Shown: one piece after another, positions 33,961 to 41,524 of the stretch
Numbering within the stretch: the first letter of the stretch is position 1
How the letters are laid out: every line of letters begins with the position of its first letter
Assembly (NCBI GenBank): GCA_023151185.1
Contig: JAKLJL010000001.1
Coordinates: 310,001-374,000 of the forward strand
Source of the DNA: Bacteroidota bacterium
GTDB taxonomy: Bacteria; Bacteroidota; JABWAT01
DNA length: 64,000 nucleotides
Reading direction: 5' to 3'
Position numbers and translations under genes: made by a program
The notes under the pieces: generated by a model
The model's database searches: none
Seen by the model: the letters and a program-made list of their open reading frames with translations, nothing else
Told to the model about the DNA's origin: nothing

Positions 33961-34163
33961 TTGCCTGATTCCGGCTGGGGGCTTGTTTTTTTATAATCGG
34001 TGATGTAAAAGCCGGATCCTTTGAAAACAAAGCCTCCGCCCGAAATTTTCAGTTCGGCATCCGATCCGCATTTTTGACAGGGTTGAACAGAGGCATCCGA
34101 CATTTTTTGGAATTTTTCAAAAACATGACCGCAGGATCTGCATTGAAAATCATAAGTTGGCAT
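33957..34163 (-). CDS. FmdB-family zinc-ribbon protein
   Basis: A 68-residue protein with one zinc ribbon: 'PTYDFQCRSCGHVFEKFQ' and 'VQPCQKCGSDAELKISGGGFVFKGSGFYITDYK'. Two CxxC pairs bind the metal. The start at 34163 is chosen because GGAG precedes it and the family always begins MPxY. An in-frame ATG ten codons upstream is less likely. Related proteins were first noted near formamidase and amidase genes and are called regulators, but the role is not established. The DUF1232 gene overlaps its end. Confidence 0.88.
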   Translation of the reverse strand: MPTYDFQCRSCGHVFEKFQKMSDASVQPCQKCGSDAELKISGGGFVFKGSGFYITDYKKTSPQPESGK

Positions 34164-34219
34164 ACTTAATCTCCGGATTTCAATTTTTGGCAAAAAGTTC
34201 GCAAAAATTGTGCCGTATG

Positions 34220-35410
34220 TTATTCAAGAGACTCCAAGGCGGATTTGAACTGGGTCATTGCATCTTCTAGAACTTCCATACTGGTCGCATAACTGATCCT
34301 GAGGGACAGCGGAGCTCCAAAGGCATCACCCGGTACGGCAGCGATTCTGAAATCACTGATCAGAATCTCACAGAATTGGTTGATGGTGGTAACAGGTGCA
34401 CCCTTGTAAGATTTACCGATTATCCGGCTGAGATCGGGAAAAACGTAAAATGCACCGCCGGGAGCTTTCAGATTAACGTAGGGCATAGCAGACATGGATT
34501 CAAAAACGAATTTCCGTCTTTTTTCGAATTCTTTGAACATGTAGTTTAAAGGGCCGACCCCTTTTGAAATCGCTTCAACCGCTGCCTTTTGGCTAACAGA
34601 ACAGGCATTGCTTGTCATCTGAGACTGGATCTTGGCTGCACCGTCAATAATTGTTTTGTTACCGGCAAGGTAACCGATTCTCCAGCCGGTCATGGCAAAA
34701 GACTTCGAAACCCCGTTTACAACAAACACCCACGGTTTAAACTCAGGGACCGAGGCAGGGCAGAAATGCGGGGTTCCGTCAAAAATCAGGTGCTCATAAA
34801 TTTCATCAGAAAGAACCAGGATTTCATGATCGACTGCGACCTGGCACAGGGCACGTATTTCATCGGGAGTGTAAACGGATCCGGTTGGGTTACTGGGTGA
34901 ATTCAGCACCAGAACTCTGGTTTTTGAAGTTATAGCCTTTTTTAACTGATCCGGGCTGATTTTAAAATTGGTTTCCCAGCCAGCAGGCAGGATAACCGGA
35001 ACGCCTTCGGCGAGTTTGACCATTTCAGGATAGGAAACCCAGTAGGGAGCCGGAATTATAACCTCATCCCCGGGGTTTAAAACGGCAAAAAAGAAGTTGG
35101 CAATTGAGTGTTTGCCACCATTCGAGACCAGTATTTCCTCGGGTTTAAAGTCAATCCCGTTTTCTTCCCGGAATTTTTTAACAATGGCGTCTTTCAGTTC
35201 GGGTAGGCCGTTGTTCGGGGTGTAGTGGGTATAGCCGGCCCTGATGGCGTCAAATGCTGCTTCCTGAATGTAGGCCGGCGTATCAAAATCGGGTTCACCG
35301 GCAGACAGGCTGAGCACCTTTATACCCTGCCGCTTCAATGCGGCGGCTTTTGCAGTAATAGCAAGTGTCTGGGATTCATGAATTTTATCGAGCCGTTGGG
35401 CACCTTGCAT
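34220..35410 (-). CDS. aspC: Aspartate aminotransferase, class I
   Basis: A 396-residue pyridoxal-phosphate enzyme that interconverts aspartate and 2-oxoglutarate with oxaloacetate and glutamate. 'LSAGEPDFDTP', 'YTPNNGLPELKDAI', 'NSPSNPTGSVY' and the cofactor lysine in 'VNGVSKSFAMTGWRIGYLAG' place it in the thermophile-type (subgroup Ib) aspartate aminotransferases. Several relatives also accept prephenate or aromatic acids, which cannot be excluded. AGGAG lies 8 bases before the ATG at 35410. A start nine codons upstream is possible but lacks a site. Confidence 0.92.
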   Translation of the reverse strand: MQGAQRLDKIHESQTLAITAKAAALKRQGIKVLSLSAGEPDFDTPAYIQEAAFDAIRAGYTHYTPNNGLPELKDAIVKKFREENGIDFKPEEILVSNGGKHSIANFFFAVLNPGDEVIIPAPYWVSYPEMVKLAEGVPVILPAGWETNFKISPDQLKKAITSKTRVLVLNSPSNPTGSVYTPDEIRALCQVAVDHEILVLSDEIYEHLIFDGTPHFCPASVPEFKPWVFVVNGVSKSFAMTGWRIGYLAGNKTIIDGAAKIQSQMTSNACSVSQKAAVEAISKGVGPLNYMFKEFEKRRKFVFESMSAMPYVNLKAPGGAFYVFPDLSRIIGKSYKGAPVTTINQFCEILISDFRIAAVPGDAFGAPLSLRISYATSMEVLEDAMTQFKSALESLE

Positions 35411-35414
35411 GGGG

Positions 35415-35900
35415 TTATCTCCTGGGGAATTTTTCATTTAATCTGCTTAAAACGGATGGGGGGACAAATTCGGATACGTTTGCACCAAGCCGTGCGAGTT
35501 CCCGGATGATGGTGCTGTTGAGGAAAGTGTATTTATCGCTGGGCATCAGGAAAACGGTAGAAATCTCGGGCTGGATTTTCCGGTTCATCAGGGCCATCTG
35601 AAATTCGTACTCAAAATCACTGACCTGTCTGAGGCCTCTAACTATTGAAAGTGCACCTGCGTTGACACAATAATCGATTAAAAGTCCGTCGATGGTATCA
35701 ACAGTTACGTTCGGAAGATGACTGGTTGCTTCCCGGATCATGTCCTTCCGTTCCGCTGAAGTAAACAGCGGGGTTTTCGAACTGTTAACGGCCAAAGTTA
35801 CAATGACATGATCAAAAATTTTACATGCCCGCTCAAGAACATCAAGGTGCCCGTTGGTTATGGGGTCAAAAGTGCCCGGGTAGATAGCTGTTTTATCCAT
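35415..35900 (-). CDS. coaD: Phosphopantetheine adenylyltransferase
   Basis: A 161-residue nucleotidyltransferase, the penultimate step in coenzyme A synthesis. 'AIYPGTFDPITNGHLDVLERA' carries the T/HxGH motif and 'TFLNSTIIRELARLGANVSEFVP' the second nucleotide-binding motif. 'IVRGLRQVSDFEYEFQMALMNR' is also typical. The ATG at 35900 is chosen because the conserved sequence begins four residues later; a longer frame upstream overlaps rsmD. It overlaps rsmD by 8 bases, as is common for this pair. Confidence 0.95.
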   Translation of the reverse strand: MDKTAIYPGTFDPITNGHLDVLERACKIFDHVIVTLAVNSSKTPLFTSAERKDMIREATSHLPNVTVDTIDGLLIDYCVNAGALSIVRGLRQVSDFEYEFQMALMNRKIQPEISTVFLMPSDKYTFLNSTIIRELARLGANVSEFVPPSVLSRLNEKFPRR

Positions 35901-36453
35901 TAACGTCCCTGCCGGAAAGATAAAAAAGGCACAGTCTTGTTTTTCCGTATTTCCGGTCATCGACCGGGTTGCAGCCTGCCGGTGGTTTGAAATCAGAAGA
36001 AGCTTCGAATGCAAACAAGGCCCGGTTCAGACGAAAATTCTGGCTGAGTGTGTCAAAAAGGGAAGCAAATCCGTCCCAGTTATAAGGCGGATCTGCAAAG
36101 ATGACTCCGATATCCCTTCCGGAATAACTGCCGGCCCAGCGGATTGCGTCCGATCTGACCAGATCATACCGGTTTTTCTCAATTTTCAGCCTGATCAGGT
36201 TCTGCTCAGCAGTTTTTACTGAAGCCGGATGGTTATCGACGAAAACGGAATAGACGGCACCCCGGCTCAGCGATTCAGCGCCCAATGCTCCTGAACCGCA
36301 AAACAGGTCTGCAACGGCTAAATCCTGAAAATGGAGGTGATTGGAAAGGAGGTTGAACAGGTTTTCTCTCACCCGGTCAGAGGTGGGTCTTACATGATCA
36401 CCTGCCGGGCATTCAAGCAGACGTCCTCTGAATTCCCCCGAAATTATTCTCAT
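35893..36453 (-). CDS. rsmD: 16S rRNA (guanine966-N2)-methyltransferase
   Basis: A 186-residue rRNA methyltransferase acting on the assembled 30S subunit. 'MRIISGEFRGRLLECPAGDHVRPTSDRVRENLFNLL' is the RsmD opening. The S-adenosylmethionine site is 'VADLFCGSGALGAESLSRG' and the catalytic motif is 'FADPPYN'. The downstream overlap with coaD strengthens the call. No regulatory feature was seen. Confidence 0.95.
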   Translation of the reverse strand: MRIISGEFRGRLLECPAGDHVRPTSDRVRENLFNLLSNHLHFQDLAVADLFCGSGALGAESLSRGAVYSVFVDNHPASVKTAEQNLIRLKIEKNRYDLVRSDAIRWAGSYSGRDIGVIFADPPYNWDGFASLFDTLSQNFRLNRALFAFEASSDFKPPAGCNPVDDRKYGKTRLCLFYLSGRDVNG

Positions 36454-36480
36454 AATGCAGCTTTCAGTTGGTGGAAGCTG

Positions 36481-37002
36481 TCAGTTTTTCGGGTCCTTGT
36501 TTCCCATGGTTTTATCAAACTGTTCATCCAGCAGGCTGGAAAAATTATCATCAAAAATTTCGGAAATATCTACTTCCATTGATTCTGAGGAAATAATCTG
36601 GCGGAGCGATTCTTTTGCTTTTTTTGCGTAGATTCTGACAGTTCCCGGCGGAATGGTCGTCTTGAAAATAATCTCTAGGATATACCGGTCATCAATGCTC
36701 ATCAGGTAAATTGACCGTTCCTCGCCTTCATGGAACAGAACTTCAAAACTTGCCTTTTCGCCGATCAGTCTCGCCATTTCACTCGTTGCGGTAAAATTGG
36801 AAGCGGCCAGAACAGAAAAAACTTCAAGATCACGGTCCAGTAGTCCGCCGATTTTGGACAGAAGCTGTCCGGTCATGTCTCCGAGGATAATCGCCGTGGC
36901 TGCTGTTTTGGTGTACAGATCCTTCAGCACATTGGTGGCAAGTTCCATCTGGTTTTCACTGAGATAGACTTGTCTGAAATCCTCATTCCCTGTCTTTGCC
37001 AT
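36481..37002 (-). CDS. Roadblock/LC7-like protein with C-terminal extension
   Basis: A 173-residue soluble protein. Residues about 15-130 have the roadblock/LC7 alternation ('ATAIILGDMTGQLLSKIGG', 'FSVLAASNFTATSEMARLIGE', 'SIYLMSIDDRYILEIIFK'). The remaining 40 residues are acidic and helical ('SMEVDISEIFDDNFSSLLDEQFDK'). Roadblock proteins bind Ras-like GTPases, and MglB is the GTPase-activating partner of MglA. It runs divergently from the chemosensory operon that ends in mglA, which suggests it belongs to the same circuit. Whether it is the GAP or another adaptor cannot be decided here. Confidence 0.72.
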   Translation of the reverse strand: MAKTGNEDFRQVYLSENQMELATNVLKDLYTKTAATAIILGDMTGQLLSKIGGLLDRDLEVFSVLAASNFTATSEMARLIGEKASFEVLFHEGEERSIYLMSIDDRYILEIIFKTTIPPGTVRIYAKKAKESLRQIISSESMEVDISEIFDDNFSSLLDEQFDKTMGNKDPKN

Positions 37003-37070
37003 GGGGTTCCTTCAGAATTATTTGCAGGAATTTAAAAGTTCACCGGTTAAAAATCTACTGACCGCGCAGT

Positions 37071-37430
37071 TTAGGCCAAATTTTTTGCAATTTGTTCGCC
37101 GAATTTATTAAGCTGATATCTGACATTCCCAACGAGGGCCTTGTCTGAGGCAACAATGGCGAGCAGGGTTCCCGACTCGGTCACCACCTTGGATAGAAGG
37201 ATTCCGTTTTCGTACTCGATCATGGACTGGTGCAGGGTGCCAACCCCGAGGTCTTTGCCCATTTCTTCTGTATTCCGGATCCCGCCCGAAATAATTCCCC
37301 CTACGGCATCCGTATCCAGGTCGGTGTTGGTTAAGGATTCAATGACGAAGCCATCCTTGCCAATAACAACTGCGGCCAGAATACCTTCAACTGAAATCAG
37401 GTTTTTAAGAAGCGGTTTAAGGGAATCCAT
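37071..37430 (-). CDS. Roadblock/LC7 protein, MglB-like
   Basis: A 119-residue single-domain roadblock protein: 'LLKNLISVEGILAAVVIGKDGFVIESL', then 'DAVGGIISGGIRNTEEMGKDLGVGTLHQSMIEYENG', then 'LLAIVASDKALVGNVRYQLNKFGEQI'. This is the compact form seen in MglB and in predicted regulators of Ras-like GTPases. GGAG precedes the ATG at 37430; the frame upstream of it has no site. It is the promoter-proximal gene of the minus-strand unit facing the chemosensory operon. Confidence 0.82.
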   Translation of the reverse strand: MDSLKPLLKNLISVEGILAAVVIGKDGFVIESLTNTDLDTDAVGGIISGGIRNTEEMGKDLGVGTLHQSMIEYENGILLSKVVTESGTLLAIVASDKALVGNVRYQLNKFGEQIAKNLA

Positions 37431-37783
37431 GATGAAACTCCGGGTAATCTGTTGAACTTCAGTCAGCCGAGGCGGTCTGCGCATCCAGACTGCTGCCATA
37501 AAAGTCTAAAATAACCAGAGGCGTGTTCAAATTCAATTAAATCTGCCGGAAGGAGAAGACATTTCCGGTCCGGGAAATTAAAACGCGGTTGCAGGGGTTA
37601 AGAAATTCAGGGGAACGGGGATAAAACCATTGAAAATTCGCCTAAACCCTTATAAAAATAAATATTTTCTTGACAATATTGAACTAGTTTTAGTAACTTA
37701 AAATCTGAATTAGCCTGTTTCAACAACACCTTTTTCTGATCACTTTTTTTTATTTGACTCAATTTTCGAGATAGGAGCTTAAA
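37431..37783. other. Intergenic region between divergent roadblock and chemoreceptor genes
   Basis: About 350 bases without a coding frame or structured RNA that I can recognise. The half near 37640-37750 is AT-rich and contains the plus-strand promoter at 37670. The region is the natural control point for both the roadblock pair and the chemosensory operon. AGGAG (37769-37773) is the ribosome-binding site of the receptor gene. Confidence 0.6.
37670..37699 (+). promoter_or_regulatory. Sigma70-type promoter of the chemosensory operon
   Basis: A perfect TTGACA (37670-37675) is followed after 18 bases by TAACTT (37694-37699). The predicted start is near 37706, giving a leader of about 78 bases before the receptor gene. 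Confidence 0.45.
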
Positions 37784-40294
37784 ATGGCGGGTACTTTCTT
37801 TGAAAGCGGAATGTTTGCCCAGAACACCATCCGTGGTAAACTGCTGAACAACTTTGCAAAGGTAGTGGCAATTCCCGTAGGTATTATTGCTGCCGTTCTT
37901 CTGTTCACCATCAGCATGATTACCTCTAACCAGGCCGATGATTCTGCAACCCAGCAGCTGGCAAGTGCCAAGGCGGCAATGGAAGAGCAGGGCAAGATTC
38001 TGACCAAGACTATCTCGACATTGAATAATGATATTTATTCCCGGGTTTCGAATACAATCGGATCTTCTGAGTTCGTGGCCCTGATGTCAAAATTTAACCG
38101 GGCACCGAATATTCCGGAGAAGGATGCTGCCCGTGAAGATCTGAACAGTGTGGCTTTCGATAACATTGTTTCCTATGAACTGAGCTTTTTTACCATTCTG
38201 GATAACCGTGGACGTGTCATTACCCGTGCGACCGACCCGGCTTCTTTCGGCGATGATGTTTTTATCCGGGATTACTCAAAAATTGACGGCGTCAGCCCGG
38301 TCAACCAGTTTGTTGATGCAGCATCCAAAACCCTGACCAATAAAACAGGTCTGATGATGATCCCCGAGGATGTCCTCAAAAAAGAACTTCTGATTCAGGC
38401 CAATATTCCGATGAATGTTACCGGATTCCGCCCTTCCGAGCAGCATCTGAATGAACTTGCTACGTTTGAAGTCACCAACGAGGCCGGGGAAAAAGAAACG
38501 AAATATGTCGGGTTGGGAACCGTTGTCATTCTTCCGATCGTAGACCGCCTTCAAAATGTTCTGGGTGTTGTTGTTGGCGGGAAGCTTTTGGCCAGGAACA
38601 ATAACTTTCTTGTTCAGAATTTTCATACCATCGTAGAGCAAAACCGTGCATCGGCCAGCATTGTTGCAAACGGCATCCGGATCGTGTCCACTGAATCCAT
38701 GGCGTTTGGTGAAAACATCAATCAGTTTGCTGTCGGGGTTCCGCTAAAGGCTGATGTTCTTCAGCAGGCAGATACAGTTGGTTCAGTTGTACTGACCGAT
38801 GTGAATACCGGTGCAACCGAACGGGCCTACATGCAGGTTTCGGCTATGACCAACTCAATTACCTACAAACCGAACGAAAGTGTTCTGGCTTATGGTGTGG
38901 TAACCACCCCTTATGCGACCTATGGTACTGTAATTGATGAACTTCAGTCTTCGGCAACAACCCTGTTCTGGATTTCGGTTTTGATTCTGATTGTTTCCAT
39001 TGCACTCGGGTTCGTTGGCGCCTTTTACTTTGCAAGAACTCTTTCCGGGTCACTTACTACGACAGTTGATAACCTGCTGGTGACTATGGACCGGGTTGCC
39101 CACGGAGATTTTAATGCCAGAACCAACATTCATACCGGTGACGAATTTGAGGAACTTGGCTCCCGGTTCGATGAAATGATCCGGCGTCTTTCGGCACTGA
39201 TCGAAACGGAAGCCGAACGGGATTCGATGCAGAAACAGTTAACCAACCTTCTTGTGGTTGTGTCCAATTCAGCAGAGGGTGACTTCACCCAGCGGGCAAC
39301 TGTAACTGAAGGTGCTCTCGGTGCACTTGCAGACTCCTTTAACCTCATGGTGGATGACCTTGGACGCCTTATCCGTGAAGTCCAGTCTGTGACCCGTCAG
39401 GTATCTGAATCTGCCAAGGAAATTCTTGCCTCAACGGAAGAGATGGCACATGGTGCTGAAGAACAGTCCATTCAGGTGACGAACGCTTCGGCGGCCGTAG
39501 AAGAAATGGCTGCTTCCATCCGCCAGGTGGCAAATAATGCTGACTCTGCTGCAGAAGCTGCCTCAAAGGCTGCAGAAGTAGCCCAGTCGGGTGGTAACAT
39601 CGTACTTGAAACGATCGAGGGGATGAGAAGGATCCGGTCTACTGTGCAGGATTCTGCCCAAAAAATCAAGTCACTTGGTGAATCATCCAATGAAATCGGT
39701 AAAATCGTCCAGGTGATCGACGAACTTGCGAGCCAGACGAACCTTCTTGCTCTTAATGCTACCATTGAGGCTGCCCGTGCCGGTGATGCCGGACGTGGTT
39801 TTGCCGTGGTTGCTGACCAGGTGCGTGAACTTGCTGAACGTTCTGCAAAAGCAACAAACGATATTTCACAGCTGGTACAAACCATTCAGGCAGAAACACA
39901 GGAAGCGGTACACGCCATGGAAAAGGGTACTGCGGAAGTGGAAAAAGGTACCCGGCTTGCCGACGAAGCTGCACGGGCACTTGAGCAGATCCGGTCGGTG
40001 GTACAGCAGTCAACAGAACTTATTCAGGAAATCTCGCTTGCAGCCAAGCAGCAGGATATCGCTTCGGCAGGCGTCGTAATGGCGATGAATGAAGTGTCCC
40101 AGATCGCGAAACAATCTCTGATCGGATCCCGTCAGTCAGCTGCCTCTGCAACTGATCTGGTGGAAATTACGAAACGTCTGTCCCAGTCTGTGGCAAGGTT
40201 TAAACTGCCGGGCGGAAGTGAACTGCTGGATTCGGCCAGTGCACCCTTTTTCAGCGATTACGGCAGCGGAGAAATGAAAATTACCTCTAACTGA
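37784..40294 (+). CDS. Methyl-accepting chemotaxis protein
   Basis: An 836-residue transmembrane receptor. One helix at about 25-48 and another at 393-416 enclose a periplasmic sensor of about 340 residues, probably of the Cache type ('[21 protein letters not shown]', '[16 protein letters not shown]'). Two HAMP-like units follow ('[30 protein letters not shown]' and '[29 protein letters not shown]'). The signalling coiled coil has the conserved tip '[44 protein letters not shown]'. The C-terminus lacks a CheR-docking NWETF-type pentapeptide. It is the only receptor here and heads the operon, so it is the likely input to the giant CheA. Confidence 0.95.
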   Translation: MAGTFFESGMFAQNTIRGKLLNNFAKVVAIPVGIIAAVLLFTISMITSNQADDSATQQLASAKAAMEEQGKILTKTISTLNNDIYSRVSNTIGSSEFVALMSKFNRAPNIPEKDAAREDLNSVAFDNIVSYELSFFTILDNRGRVITRATDPASFGDDVFIRDYSKIDGVSPVNQFVDAASKTLTNKTGLMMIPEDVLKKELLIQANIPMNVTGFRPSEQHLNELATFEVTNEAGEKETKYVGLGTVVILPIVDRLQNVLGVVVGGKLLARNNNFLVQNFHTIVEQNRASASIVANGIRIVSTESMAFGENINQFAVGVPLKADVLQQADTVGSVVLTDVNTGATERAYMQVSAMTNSITYKPNESVLAYGVVTTPYATYGTVIDELQSSATTLFWISVLILIVSIALGFVGAFYFARTLSGSLTTTVDNLLVTMDRVAHGDFNARTNIHTGDEFEELGSRFDEMIRRLSALIETEAERDSMQKQLTNLLVVVSNSAEGDFTQRATVTEGALGALADSFNLMVDDLGRLIREVQSVTRQVSESAKEILASTEEMAHGAEEQSIQVTNASAAVEEMAASIRQVANNADSAAEAASKAAEVAQSGGNIVLETIEGMRRIRSTVQDSAQKIKSLGESSNEIGKIVQVIDELASQTNLLALNATIEAARAGDAGRGFAVVADQVRELAERSAKATNDISQLVQTIQAETQEAVHAMEKGTAEVEKGTRLADEAARALEQIRSVVQQSTELIQEISLAAKQQDIASAGVVMAMNEVSQIAKQSLIGSRQSAASATDLVEITKRLSQSVARFKLPGGSELLDSASAPFFSDYGSGEMKITSN

Positions 40295-40299
40295 TACCG

Positions 40300-41118
40300 G
40301 TGACTCAGGAGAGTGTTCAGTTACTGAACCATTTTTATTTGATTTTAAATCAGAAAACCGGGCTGGTGTTAACCAGAAACCAGCACGGAAATCTGAAAAG
40401 CAGGCTGTTGAAACTGTTTCATGAGTTTTCAATAAACGAAGAGTCTCTTGAGTCAGTTCTCAGTGAAAACCCAGCCGCCTATGAAAAAATTCTGGAAGAA
40501 GTCCTGATCAATGAATCTTATTTTTTCAGGAATGAAGATCATTTCAGGGTTTTAAGAGAAATCATTTTTCCTGTATTTGCTGATAAAAGCAGTTTCAGTA
40601 AAGAAAAATCATTACGGGCACTTAGTGTCGGCTGCAGTACAGGCCAGGAGCCCTTATCCATTCTGATGGCGTTTTATGAATCACCTGCATACAAATCTGC
40701 CGGTGATTTCCATGTTGATGCAATCGATTTGTCGAAACAGGCCATAGTCACTGCCTTAAAGGCAGACTACAACCGAATGCAATGCAGGGGGTTGACCTCG
40801 GTATTGAAAGAGAAATATTTTAAACCATCCGGAACGGGTACCCTGAAGCCGGATGCGGGCTTACTTGAAAAAATAAGTTACGTTCACAGCAACATTCTGA
40901 ATCATGAACTTTTTGAAGGTGTTTACGACCTGATTTTTGCCAGAAATACCCTTATTTATTTTGATGATGTTAACTCTGAGCGGGTAAAACAAAAACTGAT
41001 CAGAGCACTTAAGCCGGGTGGATATTTATTCCTCGGAGAGTCCGAAATAGGATGGGGCCTGGGAGAACGTGTTCAGCCAATGAAATTCAATCAGTCAATT
41101 ATATACAGAAAACGGTAA
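40300..41118 (+). CDS. cheR: Chemotaxis protein methyltransferase CheR
   Basis: A 272-residue enzyme that methylates glutamates of the receptor. The helical N-domain is followed by 'EEVLINESYFFRNEDHFRVL', the S-adenosylmethionine site 'ALSVGCSTGQEPLSILMAF', and 'FDLIFARNTLIYFDD'-like sequence ('YDLIFARNTLIYFD'). The family motif usually has Cys or Asn before the last Tyr, as here. The start is a GTG six bases after the receptor stop. CheR and the CheB-like gene at 46850 make up the adaptation arm. Confidence 0.93.
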   Translation: MTQESVQLLNHFYLILNQKTGLVLTRNQHGNLKSRLLKLFHEFSINEESLESVLSENPAAYEKILEEVLINESYFFRNEDHFRVLREIIFPVFADKSSFSKEKSLRALSVGCSTGQEPLSILMAFYESPAYKSAGDFHVDAIDLSKQAIVTALKADYNRMQCRGLTSVLKEKYFKPSGTGTLKPDAGLLEKISYVHSNILNHELFEGVYDLIFARNTLIYFDDVNSERVKQKLIRALKPGGYLFLGESEIGWGLGERVQPMKFNQSIIYRKR

Positions 41119-41119
41119 G

Positions 41120-41524
41120 TTGGGACTCTCAAAGATCGAAATAATGGAACTGTTCCTGATTGAAGGATCCGAACATGCCCGTGATCTGGAACTCAGTCTG
41201 GCCAGGCTGGAAACTGAAGATGCGGCTGATGTTCTTTCTGATATGCAACTTCATGCCCATACAATTAAAGGTGCAGCTTCGATGGTTGGCTTTATGAACA
41301 CCAGTCATGTTGCCCGGTTTCTGGAACGGGTATTAATAGAACTTTCAGAAAAGAAACTTGCTCTGGATGATGAAACCAGAGAATTTTTAAATGAAGCGAC
41401 CAGAATCGTCCATAAATTTATCAGGAATATTACAGTCGGGGAGCTCAACGAAGCAATAATCCTGAAAGACATTGCCGGGAAGTACGACCGGATCATTTCT
41501 AAAATGGAAACTCAAAATGCGTAA
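41120..41524 (+). CDS. Stand-alone Hpt (histidine phosphotransfer) protein
   Basis: A 134-residue helical protein with one Hpt domain. The phosphate-accepting His47 is in 'LHAHTIKGAASMVGF', followed by 'HVARFLERVLIELSEKK'. Such a module could take phosphate from, or give it to, the receiver domain of the CheA hybrid or the receiver fusion at 48855. The start is uncertain: a TTG at 41120, directly after the cheR stop, keeps the full first helix; an ATG at 41144 is the alternative. It overlaps the cheA start by 8 bases. Confidence 0.82.
   Translation: MGLSKIEIMELFLIEGSEHARDLELSLARLETEDAADVLSDMQLHAHTIKGAASMVGFMNTSHVARFLERVLIELSEKKLALDDETREFLNEATRIVHKFIRNITVGELNEAIILKDIAGKYDRIISKMETQNA

Noticed and set aside
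41472-41516. Upstream TTG start for the giant CheA
   Set aside because: It lies inside the Hpt gene, has no ribosome-binding site, and the added residues are only a shifted reading of that gene.
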